A stretch of 64,000 bases of DNA from Kitasatospora sp. MAA4. GTDB lineage: Bacteria; Actinomycetota; Actinomycetes; Streptomycetales; Streptomycetaceae. Numbering within the stretch: position 1 is the first letter of the stretch; each line of letters opens with the position of its first letter. Under the pieces are notes generated by a model, which searched no databases, was not told the DNA's origin, and worked only from the letters and a program-made list of their open reading frames with translations. A program made the translations under genes and the position numbers. The stretch covers positions 186,001-250,000 of the forward strand of contig NZ_JARZAI010000009.1 of assembly GCF_029893355.1 (NCBI RefSeq), given 5' to 3'. Positions 51,560 to 63,103 of this stretch are shown one piece after another.

Positions 51560-52947
51560 GAAGATGCCTCCCCCGTCAGCGCCGCGAGGTCGTCCTTGCA
51601 GGAGAGCGCGGCGGCATGGATCTGGGCGATCTGCGAGCGCTGCTCGGCCGGCGGCAGAGCCGTCAGCTTCTCCCAGGCGGCTTCGGCGTTCGCCCAGGTG
51701 CGCTGCGAGTACGCGTCGGTGTCCGGCTTCTGCAGCGGTTCGAGCCGGTGATCGCCGAGGGCCCAGCTCGCGGCGATGCTCTGCGCGGGGACGTCGACCT
51801 CCCCGTCGCCCTCCCACACGGTGCGCGGTCCGCAGTTGGGTGCCAGGCCCTGGGCGACCAGGAGGCGGGTCAGCTCCGCCCCCGCCGCATGGGCGATCAG
51901 CGGGTCGTCGAAGTCGATCAGCACCGCATCGCTGGAGAGTTCGCGGTTGTCGCTGAGCGCGCGCAGCGCGGTCTCCTCCCGCACCGAGGCCGGCGCCCGG
52001 TCGCCCAGCGCGTCGTGCAGCAGTCGCAGTGCCTCCTTGCCGCGCCGCGCCAGCTCGGGCAGGTGCGAGCGGTGCGCCTGTGTCACGCACACCGGGCCGT
52101 CGCAGACCAGGGCGGCGGCGGTCCTGTCGACGACGTAGCTGTCGCGCGGATCGGCCGGGAGGACCAGCAGGGCCAGGGCCGCGCCGACCAGCACGGGGGC
52201 CACCGAGAGCAGCAGGCCCCGGCGGGTCACGGTCGACAGCAGTGCGAAGCCGGTGGCGAGCAGACCGAGCAGCCACAGCGTCTGGCCGAGGTGCACGGAA
52301 CCCGACAGGGTCAGCAGCATCTCCCGCGGCTCCACGACCTCCGGGGACAGCAGGGCGATCCGGTTCGGCGCGATGCCCGAGGGCAGCTTCCCGTCCATGT
52401 TCTGCCGCAGCAGCATCTCCGTCAGCAGGACGAACACCACCAGCGCCGGCGGGGTGAAGACGGAGGGCAGGGCCCGAGCGGCGCCCATGCCGAACACCGC
52501 CCCCGCGACGAGCGACAGTGCCGCCACGAGCGAGATCGGCAGCCAGCCGAGACCTGTGTAGGCGGCGGGGCCGAGGGCCACGCGGACCACGCCCACGAGG
52601 ACGACGAGGGCGAATCCGGACGCCAGCACGATCGCCATCGCGCCGGCCGGCAGCGCCGCACGGCGCCAGGCCGGCCGCGGCGTGGTCGTCAGCAGCTCGG
52701 CCACGCGCGAGCGGGAGTCGCGCAGCCCGTACACCGCCCCCATGCCCACCGTCAGCGGCCACCAGTAGGCCAGCCAGTACCGGGTCCACATGGCCATGGG
52801 GGTCCACTGGGCCGTCCACCCCGCGGTGCCCTGCCACCAGATTCCGTTGGCCAGGACGAGGATCGCCAGGCTGCCGCCGAGAACGACGAGGCCGGGCCAG
52901 GGGGCGATGGAGCGCTTCAGCTCGATGCCCAGGACACGTGCGTTCAC
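51556..52947 (-). CDS. ABC transporter permease-like membrane protein
   Basis: A 463-aa protein; GTG 52947 overlaps the ATPase TGA. The first 280 residues hold six to seven helices in an ABC-2 permease-like arrangement (GLVVLGGSLAILVLANGIWW, WLAYWWPLTVGMGAVYGLRD, FGMGAARALPSVFTPPALVV). A 180-residue hydrophilic domain follows, with three or four Cys and a helical end (AAWEKLTALPPAEQRSQIAQ). This C-terminal domain is unusual for a permease and may face outward or bind a partner. Confidence 0.72.
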   Translation of the reverse strand: MNARVLGIELKRSIAPWPGLVVLGGSLAILVLANGIWWQGTAGWTAQWTPMAMWTRYWLAYWWPLTVGMGAVYGLRDSRSRVAELLTTTPRPAWRRAALPAGAMAIVLASGFALVVLVGVVRVALGPAAYTGLGWLPISLVAALSLVAGAVFGMGAARALPSVFTPPALVVFVLLTEMLLRQNMDGKLPSGIAPNRIALLSPEVVEPREMLLTLSGSVHLGQTLWLLGLLATGFALLSTVTRRGLLLSVAPVLVGAALALLVLPADPRDSYVVDRTAAALVCDGPVCVTQAHRSHLPELARRGKEALRLLHDALGDRAPASVREETALRALSDNRELSSDAVLIDFDDPLIAHAAGAELTRLLVAQGLAPNCGPRTVWEGDGEVDVPAQSIAASWALGDHRLEPLQKPDTDAYSQRTWANAEAAWEKLTALPPAEQRSQIAQIHAAALSCKDDLAALTGEASS

Positions 52948-53753
52948 CAGGTGCCCCTCAGCTGCTCGGTGCCCTGGAGCAGCGCCGAGTAGCCGCGCTC
53001 CAGGGGGCTGTCGCCCGGGTACTCGGAGCCGCCCGCCGCCGCCAGGACATCCGGTGTGCCCTGGAAGACCAGTCGGCCCTCGGCGAAGAGCACCACGTCG
53101 GAGCAGGCGGCCGCGACGTCCTCGACCAGGTGGGTGGAGACGACCACGCAGGCGTCGCGGCCCAGTTCCTGCAGCAGCTCGCGGAAGCGCAGCCGCTGCG
53201 CCGGGTCCAGACCGGCCGTCGGCTCGTCCAGCAGCAGCAGCACGGGGTCGTTGACGATGGCCTGGGCGATGCCGGCGCGCCGCACCATGCCGCCGGACAG
53301 CGTCTTCATCCGGTGGTCGGCGCGGTCGGCCAGACCCACCCGCTCCACGGCGCGTTGGACGGCCGCGGGGATGTCGGCCTTCGGGACCTCCTTCAGCCAG
53401 GCCATGTACTCGACGAACTCACGTACGGTGAAGCGCTTGTAGTAGCCGAACTCCTGCGGCAGGTAGCCGATCCGGCGGCGCAGGGCACGTAGGTCGCCCA
53501 GCCCGGTCACCGACCTGCCGCACAGCTCCAGTTCGCCCTCGGCGGGGCGCAGCACGGTGGCCAGGGACCGGATCAGCGTGGTCTTTCCCGCGCCGTTGGG
53601 TCCCAGCAGGCCGTGGGCGCCCATACCCAGGGAGAGATCGAGTCCGTCGACGGCCATCTTCTTGCGTCCGGCCCGTACTTTCAGGCCGGTGGCCTGGATC
53701 TCCCAGGCGTAGGTCTTCGGCGCGGTGTCGGCCGCGCTCGTCGTGGGGTGCAT
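52944..53753 (-). CDS. ABC transporter ATP-binding protein
   Basis: A 269-aa ATPase from ATG 53753. Walker A GLLGPNGAGKTTLIRSLATV, Q-loop LPQEFGYYKRFTVREFVEYM, signature TLSGGMVRRAGIAQAIV, Walker B PVLLLLDEPTAGLDPAQRLR and the H-loop VVVSTHLVED are all present. It energises the membrane proteins encoded downstream. The type resembles drug- or antimicrobial-peptide exporters of the ABC-2 group. It overlaps the permease gene by four bases and follows the anti-sigma gene by 20 bases. Confidence 0.92.
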   Translation of the reverse strand: MHPTTSAADTAPKTYAWEIQATGLKVRAGRKKMAVDGLDLSLGMGAHGLLGPNGAGKTTLIRSLATVLRPAEGELELCGRSVTGLGDLRALRRRIGYLPQEFGYYKRFTVREFVEYMAWLKEVPKADIPAAVQRAVERVGLADRADHRMKTLSGGMVRRAGIAQAIVNDPVLLLLDEPTAGLDPAQRLRFRELLQELGRDACVVVSTHLVEDVAAACSDVVLFAEGRLVFQGTPDVLAAAGGSEYPGDSPLERGYSALLQGTEQLRGTW

Positions 53754-53773
53754 GCGGTGGGCCCTTTCGAGGG

Positions 53774-54601
53774 TCAACGATGGTTGCGCGGCAGTGAGTA
53801 CGCGTTTCTGCGGGCGATCACGATGCCGGTGCCGAGCGCGAGGAGCAGTCCCCACAAGGGCAGTTGGTCCGGTTGCAGGGCGAGCGGGACGCGGCCGGTG
53901 TCCCAGGCGGGGGCCGCGATGACGGCGCCCCAGAGGGCCACCAGTGCGGTGGCGGCGCGGGTCACGCCGACGACGCTGCCCAGCGCCAGGGTTGTGGAGG
54001 TGAAGGCCAGCGAGGGCAGCAACCACTGCGCGGCCGTCATGGCCCCGGTCAGCCAGCCCTCCACCAGGAGCGCGGGCAGCACCACGGCGAGCACCGAGGT
54101 GGTACGTCGCAGCAGCAGGGGCAGCCCGGCGCGGGCGGTCGAGGCCGTCAGTTCGTGCGCCGGGTCCAGGCCGCGCGACCACGAGGCCGCGACAGCGCAC
54201 AGCGGCAGCACGGGCGCGATCAGCACCATGAGCGAGGCCGTACCGAAGAGCATCGGCGGCGCGGCCGCGCCCAGCAGCAGCGCCAGCAGCGTGACGCTGA
54301 GGGTCATGGCCAGCCACGGGGCCCTGACCGGTGTCAGCCAGGCCGACGCCCAGCTGGGGCGCCACCGCCGCGCGGGCGCCTGGACGGCCGCGTCCAACTG
54401 CGGTCCCAGACCGGCATGGACGGTATCGAGGAGCGCGGCGATGCCGGGCGCCTCGGTCGTCACGGCGGCCGCCAGCCGGCCTCGGCACAGCGCGCACGTC
54501 TCCAGATGGGCCTCCAGCGCCCACACCGTGTCCGCGGCCATCGTCAGGTCGCCACGGGCGTAGCCGCCGATCAACCGCGTCGACGCGTGTTCCTCGCTCA
54601 T
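53774..54601 (-). CDS. Zinc-finger, multi-pass membrane anti-sigma factor
   Basis: A 275-aa protein; ATG 54601 overlaps the sigma factor TGA. Residues 32-39 (HLETCALC) form the HxxxCxxC zinc site of ZAS anti-sigma factors, in a zf-HC2 domain that would bind the coupled ECF sigma factor. About six membrane helices follow (LAMTLSVTLLALLLGAAA; LMVLIAPVLPLCAVAAS; TSVLAVVLPALLVEGWLTG; and others), where most ZAS proteins have one. It may therefore sense membrane stress or transporter state directly. Confidence 0.82.
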   Translation of the reverse strand: MSEEHASTRLIGGYARGDLTMAADTVWALEAHLETCALCRGRLAAAVTTEAPGIAALLDTVHAGLGPQLDAAVQAPARRWRPSWASAWLTPVRAPWLAMTLSVTLLALLLGAAAPPMLFGTASLMVLIAPVLPLCAVAASWSRGLDPAHELTASTARAGLPLLLRRTTSVLAVVLPALLVEGWLTGAMTAAQWLLPSLAFTSTTLALGSVVGVTRAATALVALWGAVIAAPAWDTGRVPLALQPDQLPLWGLLLALGTGIVIARRNAYSLPRNHR

Positions 54602-55158
54602 GTCAGTGCCTCCCGCATCGCGATCCGGGCCCGGCGGGCGCGGGTCTTGACGGTTCCTTCGGGCAGTCGGAGCAGGACGGCGGTCTCCCGCACGGACAGC
54701 CCGTCGAGCACCATGGCCTGCAGTACCTGCCGCAGTTCCGGCGCGAGCCGGCACAGGGCATCGCCCACGTCGCCGCCGACGGTGGCGGCCAGCGCCTCGT
54801 CCTCCGCCGCGGGCACCACCGCCCGCTCGGCGGCGGCGACCGGCGGTTCGGCGTGGTGGGCACGGCGGCGGAACGCATCGACCAGCCGGCGCGCGGCGAT
54901 CGTCCACAGCCACCCGACGGCCGTCCCGCCCACCGCGCTCCCGGCGAACGCGCCGGCCGCGCGCCACACCGCCAGATAGGTCTCCTGCATGACCTCGGCG
55001 ACGATCTGCTCATCCGCACACCGCCGGCGCAACCGCACCGCCAGCCACGGCGCAGTACGCCGGTACAGCTCGTCGAACGCCCCCCGGTCGGCTTTGGCCA
55101 CCAGCCGGAGGAGGCGTTCCTCGTCCAGCTCGTCGAGTGCTCTCCTGCGTGATCTCAC
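54598..55158 (-). CDS. ECF-type RNA polymerase sigma factor
   Basis: A 186-aa protein taken from GTG 55158. Region 2 is DRGAFDELYRRTAPWLAVRL through EVMQETYLAVWRAAGAFAG and GWLWTIAARRLVDAFRRRAH. Region 4 is LAPELRQVLQAMVLDGLSVR and ETAVLLRLPEGTVKTRARRA. It directs RNA polymerase to a small regulon that normally includes its own operon. It is coupled to a zinc-finger anti-sigma factor and followed by ABC transporter genes, the usual layout of a cell-envelope stress or antibiotic-response unit. The start has no strong ribosome binding site. Confidence 0.87.
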   Translation of the reverse strand: MRSRRRALDELDEERLLRLVAKADRGAFDELYRRTAPWLAVRLRRRCADEQIVAEVMQETYLAVWRAAGAFAGSAVGGTAVGWLWTIAARRLVDAFRRRAHHAEPPVAAAERAVVPAAEDEALAATVGGDVGDALCRLAPELRQVLQAMVLDGLSVRETAVLLRLPEGTVKTRARRARIAMREALT

Positions 55159-55290
55159 ACCAACCAGACGGCCACGGCGGCGCGCAGGTTCTGCATCTGC
55201 CGTGATCTGAATCACACCGTCAAGCGCCCGTCCTCGGACCTGAGCCGCGTGGATCTCGGCACCTCGCAGGTGCAACCCTCACTTGCCAGG

Positions 55291-56190
55291 TCAAAGGCCC
55301 GTCAGGACACGATCGAGCGCCGACCGCCCTACAGGCCCCCAGTTCGGCTTGCCGCCGGGCAGGCCGCGGTCCCCGCTCTGGCCCATCAGCATCAAGAACA
55401 GGCACTTCATCGCGGCCAGCCCGCGCGCCCGTCGGATCGTCGCCTCATCCGCCTGTGCGTAGCTGCTGAAGAACCGAGAGGCGCCGCCCGCCGGGAGCAG
55501 CAGCCAGGCGGCCGCAAGGTCCCACGCCGGGTCGCCGGCGAAGACTGCGCCGAAGTCGACGATGCCCGCCAGCGTGCCGTCCGCGACGACGACGTTCGCG
55601 GGGTGCAGGTCACCGTGCACCCACACCCGCGGGCCCTCCCACTCGGGAGCCGCGACCGCGTCGTCCCACACGGCCCGGATGTCGTCCTCGGCGAAGCGCC
55701 CGAGGTCCACGGCCTGAAGGCGGTTCTCGAAGCCGGTCGCGCACTCCTTGGGGTGAGCACCAAAGTCCGAGGCGTCCGGCGCGTCGACGGGCGCCTCCAC
55801 ATGCAGCGCTTCGAGGAACGCCGCCAGCATGTCGGCCGCGTGGTCGCCGCGGGTGATCGAGCCGTGGTCGAGTGGGGTGCCTTCAACCCATGTCATGACG
55901 GTCCAGATCTTGGGGAAGCGCTCGGACGGTGCACCGCTCCGCACCGGAGTCGGGATCGGAAGCGGCAGGCGCGGGGCCAACTCCGGCAGCCAGCGGCGCT
56001 CCTTGAGCTGAAGGTCGGGGAGCTTGTCCATCCGCTGCATCCGGACGGCCAACTCGTCCCCGAGGCGCCACATCTGGTTGCCCCAGCCACCCGCCACCTC
56101 ACGGATGGGCAGCTCGGCCAGGTCCGGATGCTGCTCCCGCAGAAGGTCGCGGACCAGATCTTCGCTGATCTCAGTCTCGTGTTCGATCAT
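55291..56190 (-). CDS. Aminoglycoside phosphotransferase-family kinase
   Basis: A 299-aa protein from ATG 56190. It has the APH/choline kinase fold: EVAGGWGNQMWRLGDELAVR (nucleotide loop and Lys-equivalent region), WVHGDLHPANVVVADGTLAG (catalytic HGDxxxxN) and IVDFGAVFAGDPAWDLAAAW (metal-binding Asp). It phosphorylates a small hydroxyl compound. Many relatives have no antibiotic role, so resistance is not implied. It is a single gene, divergent from argC. Confidence 0.85.
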   Translation of the reverse strand: MIEHETEISEDLVRDLLREQHPDLAELPIREVAGGWGNQMWRLGDELAVRMQRMDKLPDLQLKERRWLPELAPRLPLPIPTPVRSGAPSERFPKIWTVMTWVEGTPLDHGSITRGDHAADMLAAFLEALHVEAPVDAPDASDFGAHPKECATGFENRLQAVDLGRFAEDDIRAVWDDAVAAPEWEGPRVWVHGDLHPANVVVADGTLAGIVDFGAVFAGDPAWDLAAAWLLLPAGGASRFFSSYAQADEATIRRARGLAAMKCLFLMLMGQSGDRGLPGGKPNWGPVGRSALDRVLTGL

Positions 56191-56277
56191 GCGAACTCAC
56201 AGTACGTGAGGCAGGCGGAGCCGATCTCGCTCTTCGAGGATCCGGATAGCCGCGCACCGTCAGGCTGTCGAAGTGCC

Positions 56278-56311
56278 TTGCATGAATGTTCCGGGATGCG
56301 TATATTCATGC
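56278..56311 (+). promoter_or_regulatory. argC promoter with ArgR box
   Basis: TTGCAT (56278-56283), 17 bases and TATATT (56301-56306) form a promoter. GCATGAAT (56280-56287) and ATTCATGC (56304-56311) are exact inverted halves overlapping both hexamers, fitting an ARG-box region where ArgR with arginine would block transcription. Confidence 0.75.
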
Positions 56312-56314
56312 TGA

Positions 56315-58530
<2,216 letters not shown>

Positions 58531-58545
58531 GCCCGGGGACACACC

Positions 58546-59481
58546 TTGCAGATCGCACCCAAGGGCGAACAGGCCCGCAACAACACCGCCCTGCCCAAGG
58601 CCCGCACGCTGATCGAGGCGCTGCCCTGGCTGGAGCGCTTCCACGGCAAGACCGTGGTGATCAAGTTCGGCGGCAACGCCATGGTCGACGAGTCGCTGAA
58701 GTCCGCCTTCGCCCAGGACGTGGTCTTCCTGCGCTACGCCGGACTGCACCCGGTCGTCGTGCACGGCGGCGGCCCGCAGATCAGCGCCCAGTTGGAGAAG
58801 CTCGGGCTCAAGTCCTCGTTCACCAACGGACTTCGGGTCACCACGCCGGAGACCATGGACGTGGTGCGGATGGTGCTGGCCGGCCAGGTCCAGCGCGAGC
58901 TGGTCGGACTACTCAACGAGCACGGCCCGTTCGCGGTCGGGATGACCGGCGAGGACGCGCACACCATGACCGCCGTCAAGCGCTACGCGACGGTGGACGG
59001 CGAGCAGGTGGACATCGGCCTGGTCGGCGACATCGTCAACATCGAGGCGGGCGCGGTCAAGGCGCTGATCGCCGATGGCCGGATCCCGGTCATCTCCAGC
59101 ATCGCCCGCAGCACGGACGGCCACGTCTACAACATCAACGCGGACACCGCCGCGGCCGCCCTCGCGGTCGCGCTGGGCGCCGAGATGCTGGTGGTCCTCA
59201 CCGACGTCGAGGGCCTGTACGCGGACTGGCCGAACTCCGACGACGTGATCAGCCAGCTGTCGGCCACCGAGCTGGAGGCCATACTGCCCACGCTGGCCAG
59301 CGGGATGCTGCCGAAGATGGAGGGCTGCCTGCGCGCGGTCCGCTCGGGTGTGGGCACCGCGCGCGTGCTGGACGGCCGGGTGCAGCACAGCCTGCTCCTG
59401 GAGATCTTCACCGACGAGGGGATCGGCACCATGGTGGTGCCGGACGACGACACCGACGTACTACTGGGGGGACTCGCATGA
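58546..59481 (+). CDS. argB: Acetylglutamate kinase
   Basis: A 311-aa protein from TTG 58546, 15 bases after argJ; GGGGA is a weak ribosome binding site. [40 protein letters not shown], the ArgB motif [20 protein letters not shown] and the C-terminal [19 protein letters not shown] are all present. It phosphorylates N-acetylglutamate. The N-terminal extension ([20 protein letters not shown]) before the kinase core is of the kind found in arginine-inhibited hexameric forms. It overlaps argD by four bases. Confidence 0.95.
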   Translation: MQIAPKGEQARNNTALPKARTLIEALPWLERFHGKTVVIKFGGNAMVDESLKSAFAQDVVFLRYAGLHPVVVHGGGPQISAQLEKLGLKSSFTNGLRVTTPETMDVVRMVLAGQVQRELVGLLNEHGPFAVGMTGEDAHTMTAVKRYATVDGEQVDIGLVGDIVNIEAGAVKALIADGRIPVISSIARSTDGHVYNINADTAAAALAVALGAEMLVVLTDVEGLYADWPNSDDVISQLSATELEAILPTLASGMLPKMEGCLRAVRSGVGTARVLDGRVQHSLLLEIFTDEGIGTMVVPDDDTDVLLGGLA

Positions 59482-60719
59482 CCGCCGGACAGTCTGGCAA
59501 GGAACTCACCGACCGCTGGCAGCACGCGATGACCGACAACTACGGCACCCCGCGCCTCGCCCTGGTCCGCGGTGAGGGCGCCACGCTCTGGGACGCCGAC
59601 GGCAAGCGCTACGTCGACTTCCTCGGCGGCATCGCGGTCAACGCGCTCGGCACCGCCCACCCGGCGATCGTCGCGGCGGTCACCGAGCAGATCGGCCGGC
59701 TCGGCCACGTCTCCAACCTCTTCATGGCCGAGCCGCCCATCAAGCTCGCCGAGCGCCTCCTGGAGCTTTTCGGGAGGGACGGCCGGGTCTTCTTCTGCAA
59801 CTCGGGCGCCGAGGCCAACGAGGCCGCGTTCAAGATCAGCCGCCTCACCGGCCGCACCCACCTGGTCGCGTTGGAGGGCGGCTTCCACGGCCGGACCATG
59901 GGCGCGCTGGCGCTGACCGGCCAGCCCGCCAAGCAGGACCCGTTCCGGCCGCTGCCCGGCGACGTCACGCACGTCCCGTTCGGGGAGGTCGAGGCGCTGC
60001 GCGCGGCCGTCACCACCGAGACCGCCGCGGTCGTCCTGGAGCCGATCCAGGGCGAGAACGGCGCGATCCCGCTGCCGCCCGGCTACCTGCGGGCGGCGCG
60101 CGAGATCACCCGGGCCACCGGCACGCTGCTGGTGCTGGACGAGGTGCAGACCGGCATCGGCCGGACCGGATACTGGTTCGCCCACCAGGCCGAGGAGGGC
60201 GTCGACCCGGACGTGGTCACGCTCGCCAAGGGCCTCGGCGGCGGCCTGCCGATCGGTGCCGCGGTCGCCTTCGGCCCGGCGGCCGAGCTGCTCAAGCCCG
60301 GCCACCACGGCACCACGTTCGGCGGCAACCCGGTGGTCGCGGCGGCCGCGCTGGCGGTGCTGGACACCATCGAGGCGGACGGGCTGCTCGCCCACGTGCA
60401 GCGGATCGGCGAGCGGCTGCGCTCGGGGATCGAGGCGCTCGGCGACGACCTGGTCTCGCACGTGCGCGGCGCCGGCCTGCTGCTGGGCATCGTGCTGAAC
60501 GCGCCGGTCGCGGCGCGGATCCAGGCGGTGGCCCAGGAGGCCGGATTCCTGGTCAACGCGGCCGTCGCGGACGCGGTGCGGCTGGTGCCGCCGCTGGTGC
60601 TCACCGAGCAGGAGGCCGATCTCTTCCTCGCCGCGCTGCCGGGGATTCTGGACACCGTCCGGGCGAGCCTCCCCGCGGACGCCGCCGGTGGCGCCCCGGC
60701 CGCGCAGGCCCGAGGGTAG
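59478..60719 (+). CDS. argD: Acetylornithine aminotransferase
   Basis: A 413-aa PLP enzyme; ATG 59478 overlaps the argB stop. [59 protein letters not shown] and the PLP-lysine motif [16 protein letters not shown] are present. It converts acetylglutamate semialdehyde to acetylornithine, and the same enzyme can act as succinyldiaminopimelate aminotransferase in other bacteria. The C-terminal [14 protein letters not shown] tail is an unstructured addition. argR begins 18 bases later. Confidence 0.95.
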   Translation: MTAGQSGKELTDRWQHAMTDNYGTPRLALVRGEGATLWDADGKRYVDFLGGIAVNALGTAHPAIVAAVTEQIGRLGHVSNLFMAEPPIKLAERLLELFGRDGRVFFCNSGAEANEAAFKISRLTGRTHLVALEGGFHGRTMGALALTGQPAKQDPFRPLPGDVTHVPFGEVEALRAAVTTETAAVVLEPIQGENGAIPLPPGYLRAAREITRATGTLLVLDEVQTGIGRTGYWFAHQAEEGVDPDVVTLAKGLGGGLPIGAAVAFGPAAELLKPGHHGTTFGGNPVVAAAALAVLDTIEADGLLAHVQRIGERLRSGIEALGDDLVSHVRGAGLLLGIVLNAPVAARIQAVAQEAGFLVNAAVADAVRLVPPLVLTEQEADLFLAALPGILDTVRASLPADAAGGAPAAQARG

Positions 60720-60737
60720 TCCGGGAGAATCATCGAC

Positions 60738-61283
60738 ATGACCGTGCCCCCACCTGACCAGCCCGCCGCCGGCCCCACCTCGCAGGTGCCGCAGACCCGC
60801 ACGGCGCGGCACCGGCGGATCGTGGACCTGCTCACCCGTCAGCCCGTTCGTTCGCAGAGCCAGTTGGCCAAGCTGCTGGCGGACGACGGCCTGGTGGTCA
60901 CCCAGGCCACCCTCTCCCGGGACCTGGACGAGCTGGGCGCGGTCAAGATCCGCAACCGGGACGGCGCGCTCATCTACGCCGTCCCGGCCGAGGGCGGCGA
61001 CCGCACGCCGCGCGCGCCGATGGGGGAGTCGGCCAGCGAGGGGCGGATGGCCCGGCTGGCCGGCGAGCTGATGGTCTCGGCCACCGCCTCGGGCAACCTG
61101 GTGGTGCTGCGGACGCCGCCGGGCGCCGCGCAGTTCCTGGCCTCGGCGATCGACACGGCCGAGGTCTTCGAGATCATCGGCACCATCGCGGGCGACGACA
61201 CCGTCCTGCTGATCAGCCGCGATCCAGCCGGCGGCCAGGCGCTGGCGGACCACCTGATGCAGCTCGCGCAGACCCGCTCCTAG
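60738..61283 (+). CDS. argR: Arginine repressor
   Basis: A 181-aa protein from ATG 60738 with GGGAGAA upstream. The winged-helix DNA-binding domain is [20 protein letters not shown] then [20 protein letters not shown]. The arginine-binding hexamer domain ends with [20 protein letters not shown] and [20 protein letters not shown]. It represses the arg genes when arginine is plentiful, and its own gene is in the operon it should control. An extra 20-residue Pro-rich N-terminus precedes the DNA-binding domain. Confidence 0.95.
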   Translation: MTVPPPDQPAAGPTSQVPQTRTARHRRIVDLLTRQPVRSQSQLAKLLADDGLVVTQATLSRDLDELGAVKIRNRDGALIYAVPAEGGDRTPRAPMGESASEGRMARLAGELMVSATASGNLVVLRTPPGAAQFLASAIDTAEVFEIIGTIAGDDTVLLISRDPAGGQALADHLMQLAQTRS

Positions 61284-61437
61284 GCCGTGGTCCTGCGGCC
61301 GCACCGGTGCGAATCAGCCATTCTCCTTCGGATGGGTGCTACCCCTTCGTATGCCCTGCAACTCCGGGCTAGGTTGGGCTGACGGAAAGTTGGTTGCCCA
61401 GGGCAACCGACCCACTTCGCGCCCATCGAGGTCCCGC

Positions 61438-61650
61438 ATGCACGTGACTGTCGACCAGAATCGCTGCTGCAGTTCAGGGCAGTGTGTGCTGACCGCCCCC
61501 GCGGTCTTCGACCAGAGCGAGGAGGACGGCCTGGTCCTGCTGCTCCAGGACCGGCCGGCCGAGGCGCTCCACTCCGAGGTCCGCACCGCCGCCGCGATAT
61601 GCCCCGGCGGCGCCATCTCCCTCTCCGCCGGACAGGAGGTCGGCGCGTGA
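61438..61650 (+). CDS. 3Fe-4S ferredoxin
   Basis: A 70-aa protein from ATG 61438. The Cys set is RCCSSGQCVLTAP and AAAICPGGAISL, the three-Cys arrangement of streptomycete 3Fe-4S ferredoxins that feed cytochromes P450. The next gene overlaps by four bases and is a P450, so this is almost certainly its electron donor. The order ferredoxin-then-P450 is the reverse of the commonest arrangement. Confidence 0.9.
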   Translation: MHVTVDQNRCCSSGQCVLTAPAVFDQSEEDGLVLLLQDRPAEALHSEVRTAAAICPGGAISLSAGQEVGA

Positions 61651-62843
61651 ACACCACCGACCTGAACGCGGCCGACCTGCTGACGATCCCCGCCGACCGC
61701 GGCGGCTGCCCGTTCGACCCGCCGCCGAGCTACCGCAAGGACACCTCGGTCTCGCAGGTGAGCCTGTGGGACGGCACCCCGTGCTGGCTGCTGAACGGCT
61801 ACCGCGAGGTCCGCGCGGTGCTGACCGACAGCCGCTTCAGCGCCGACGCGCGCCACCCGGGCTTCCCGATGCTCATCCCCGGGCGCCGCGAGCTGCTCAC
61901 CCAGAAGCCGAGCTTCCTGCGGCTGGACGACCCGGAGCACTCCCGGCTGCGCAAGATCCTCACCGGCGACTTCCTGATCAAGCGGGTCGAGGCGATGCGC
62001 CCGGGCATCCAGAGAATTGTCGACGACACCCTCGACGCCATGCTGGCCAAGGGCTCGCCGGCCGACCTGGTCGCCGAATTCGCCCTGCCGATCCCCTCGT
62101 TGGTGATCTGCGACCTGCTCGGCGTGCCGTACGAGGACCACGGTTTCTTCCAGCAGCGCAGCCAGCGGCTGCTGGACTCCACCTCGCCGGCCGGCAGCGT
62201 CCGGCAGGCAGTCGACGAGCTGACGGAGTACCTCACCACGCTCGCCGCCAAGTCCACCGAGGAGGGCGGCGAGGGCATCCTCGGCCGACTGGCCGCCCGC
62301 GGCGACCTGAGCGCCGAAGAGATCGCCTCCAACGCCCTGCTGCTGCTGATAGCCGGGCACGAGACGACCGCGAACATGACCTCGCTCTCCACCGTCGCGC
62401 TGCTGCAGAACCCGGAGCAGGCCGACCGGTTGCGCGCCGACCCCTCGCTGATCCGCGGCGCGGTGGAGGAGCTGCTGCGCTACCTCACCATCGTGCACGC
62501 CGGGCTGCCCCGGGTGGCGCTGGAGGACGTCGAGCTGGACGGGGTGCTGATCCGGGCCGGCGAGGGCGTGCTCTGCATGCTCTCCACCGCCAACCGGGAC
62601 GAGGAGCTCTTCGCGGCCGGCAGCGAGTTGGACGTCGAGCGCGACGCCCGCCGGCACCTGGCCTTCGGCTTCGGCGTCCACCAGTGCCTGGGCCAGCCGC
62701 TGGCCCGCGCCGAGCTGCAGATCGCGCTGGAGACGCTGTTGCGCCGGCTGCCGCAGCTGCGGCTTGCGGTGCCGTTCGAGGAGTTGAAGTTCCGTACCGA
62801 GGCGTTCGTGTACGGCCTGCGAGAACTGCCGGTCGCCTGGTGA
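61647..62843 (+). CDS. Cytochrome P450, CYP105-like
   Basis: A 398-aa P450; GTG 61647 overlaps the ferredoxin stop. It has FLRLDDPEHSRLRKILTGDF (C-helix region), LLLIAGHETTANMTSLSTVA (I-helix, with the Thr used in O2 activation), AVEELLRYLTIVH (ExxR) and the haem-ligand loop HLAFGFGVHQCLGQPLARAE. The loop and ferredoxin partner resemble CYP105-type enzymes, which oxidise diverse drugs and secondary metabolites. No biosynthetic genes lie nearby, so the substrate is unknown. Confidence 0.92.
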   Translation: MNTTDLNAADLLTIPADRGGCPFDPPPSYRKDTSVSQVSLWDGTPCWLLNGYREVRAVLTDSRFSADARHPGFPMLIPGRRELLTQKPSFLRLDDPEHSRLRKILTGDFLIKRVEAMRPGIQRIVDDTLDAMLAKGSPADLVAEFALPIPSLVICDLLGVPYEDHGFFQQRSQRLLDSTSPAGSVRQAVDELTEYLTTLAAKSTEEGGEGILGRLAARGDLSAEEIASNALLLLIAGHETTANMTSLSTVALLQNPEQADRLRADPSLIRGAVEELLRYLTIVHAGLPRVALEDVELDGVLIRAGEGVLCMLSTANRDEELFAAGSELDVERDARRHLAFGFGVHQCLGQPLARAELQIALETLLRRLPQLRLAVPFEELKFRTEAFVYGLRELPVAW

Positions 62844-62911
62844 ACAGCCTGGTGAAGAGGCTGGGGGAGAGCCCGGTGAAGAGCCTGGTGAACAGCTCCG
62901 CCACCTGCTAG
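62840..62911 (+). CDS. Possible 23-aa peptide coupled to the P450
   Basis: GTG 62840 overlaps the P450 stop as GTGA and opens MNSLVKRLGESPVKSLVNSS ending in ATC. The DNA is internally repetitive (AACAGCCTGGTGAAGAG-type units), giving an amphipathic repeat. There is no ribosome binding site of its own. Coupled translation is possible, but the ORF could equally be a slippage artefact after the P450 stop. Confidence 0.25.
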   Translation: MNSLVKRLGESPVKSLVNSSATC

Positions 62912-62952
62912 GAAGCAGGGGTGAGCAGCCCGACCGACCCAACCGCTCGACG

Positions 62953-63000
62953 CCGGACGGCGGCGAGCCGGGACCGCCGTCCCGGCTCGTGGCCGTCCGG
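62953..63000 (+). terminator. Strong terminator after the P450 gene
   Basis: An outer stem CCGGACGGC/GCCGTCCGG encloses a perfect inner stem GAGCCGGGAC/GTCCCGGCTC with loop CGCC. It separates the ferredoxin/P450 unit from argG. Confidence 0.85.
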
Positions 63001-63002
63001 CT

Positions 63003-63035
63003 TTGAGTTTCATGCGGAGTCGTGCATACTTATGC
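63003..63035 (+). promoter_or_regulatory. argG promoter with ArgR-like dyad
   Basis: TTGAGT (63003-63008), 16 bases and CATACT (63025-63030) give a plausible promoter. GCATA-CT-TATGC (63024-63035) is a perfect dyad over the -10, similar in sequence to the argC half-site GCAT, so ArgR control is likely. Confidence 0.55.
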
Positions 63036-63103
63036 CTATCAGCGCATGGGACACCGATCCTGGCGCTCGCCCCCTGCCTGTACTGCTAAAGAAGGAGAAA
63101 GCC

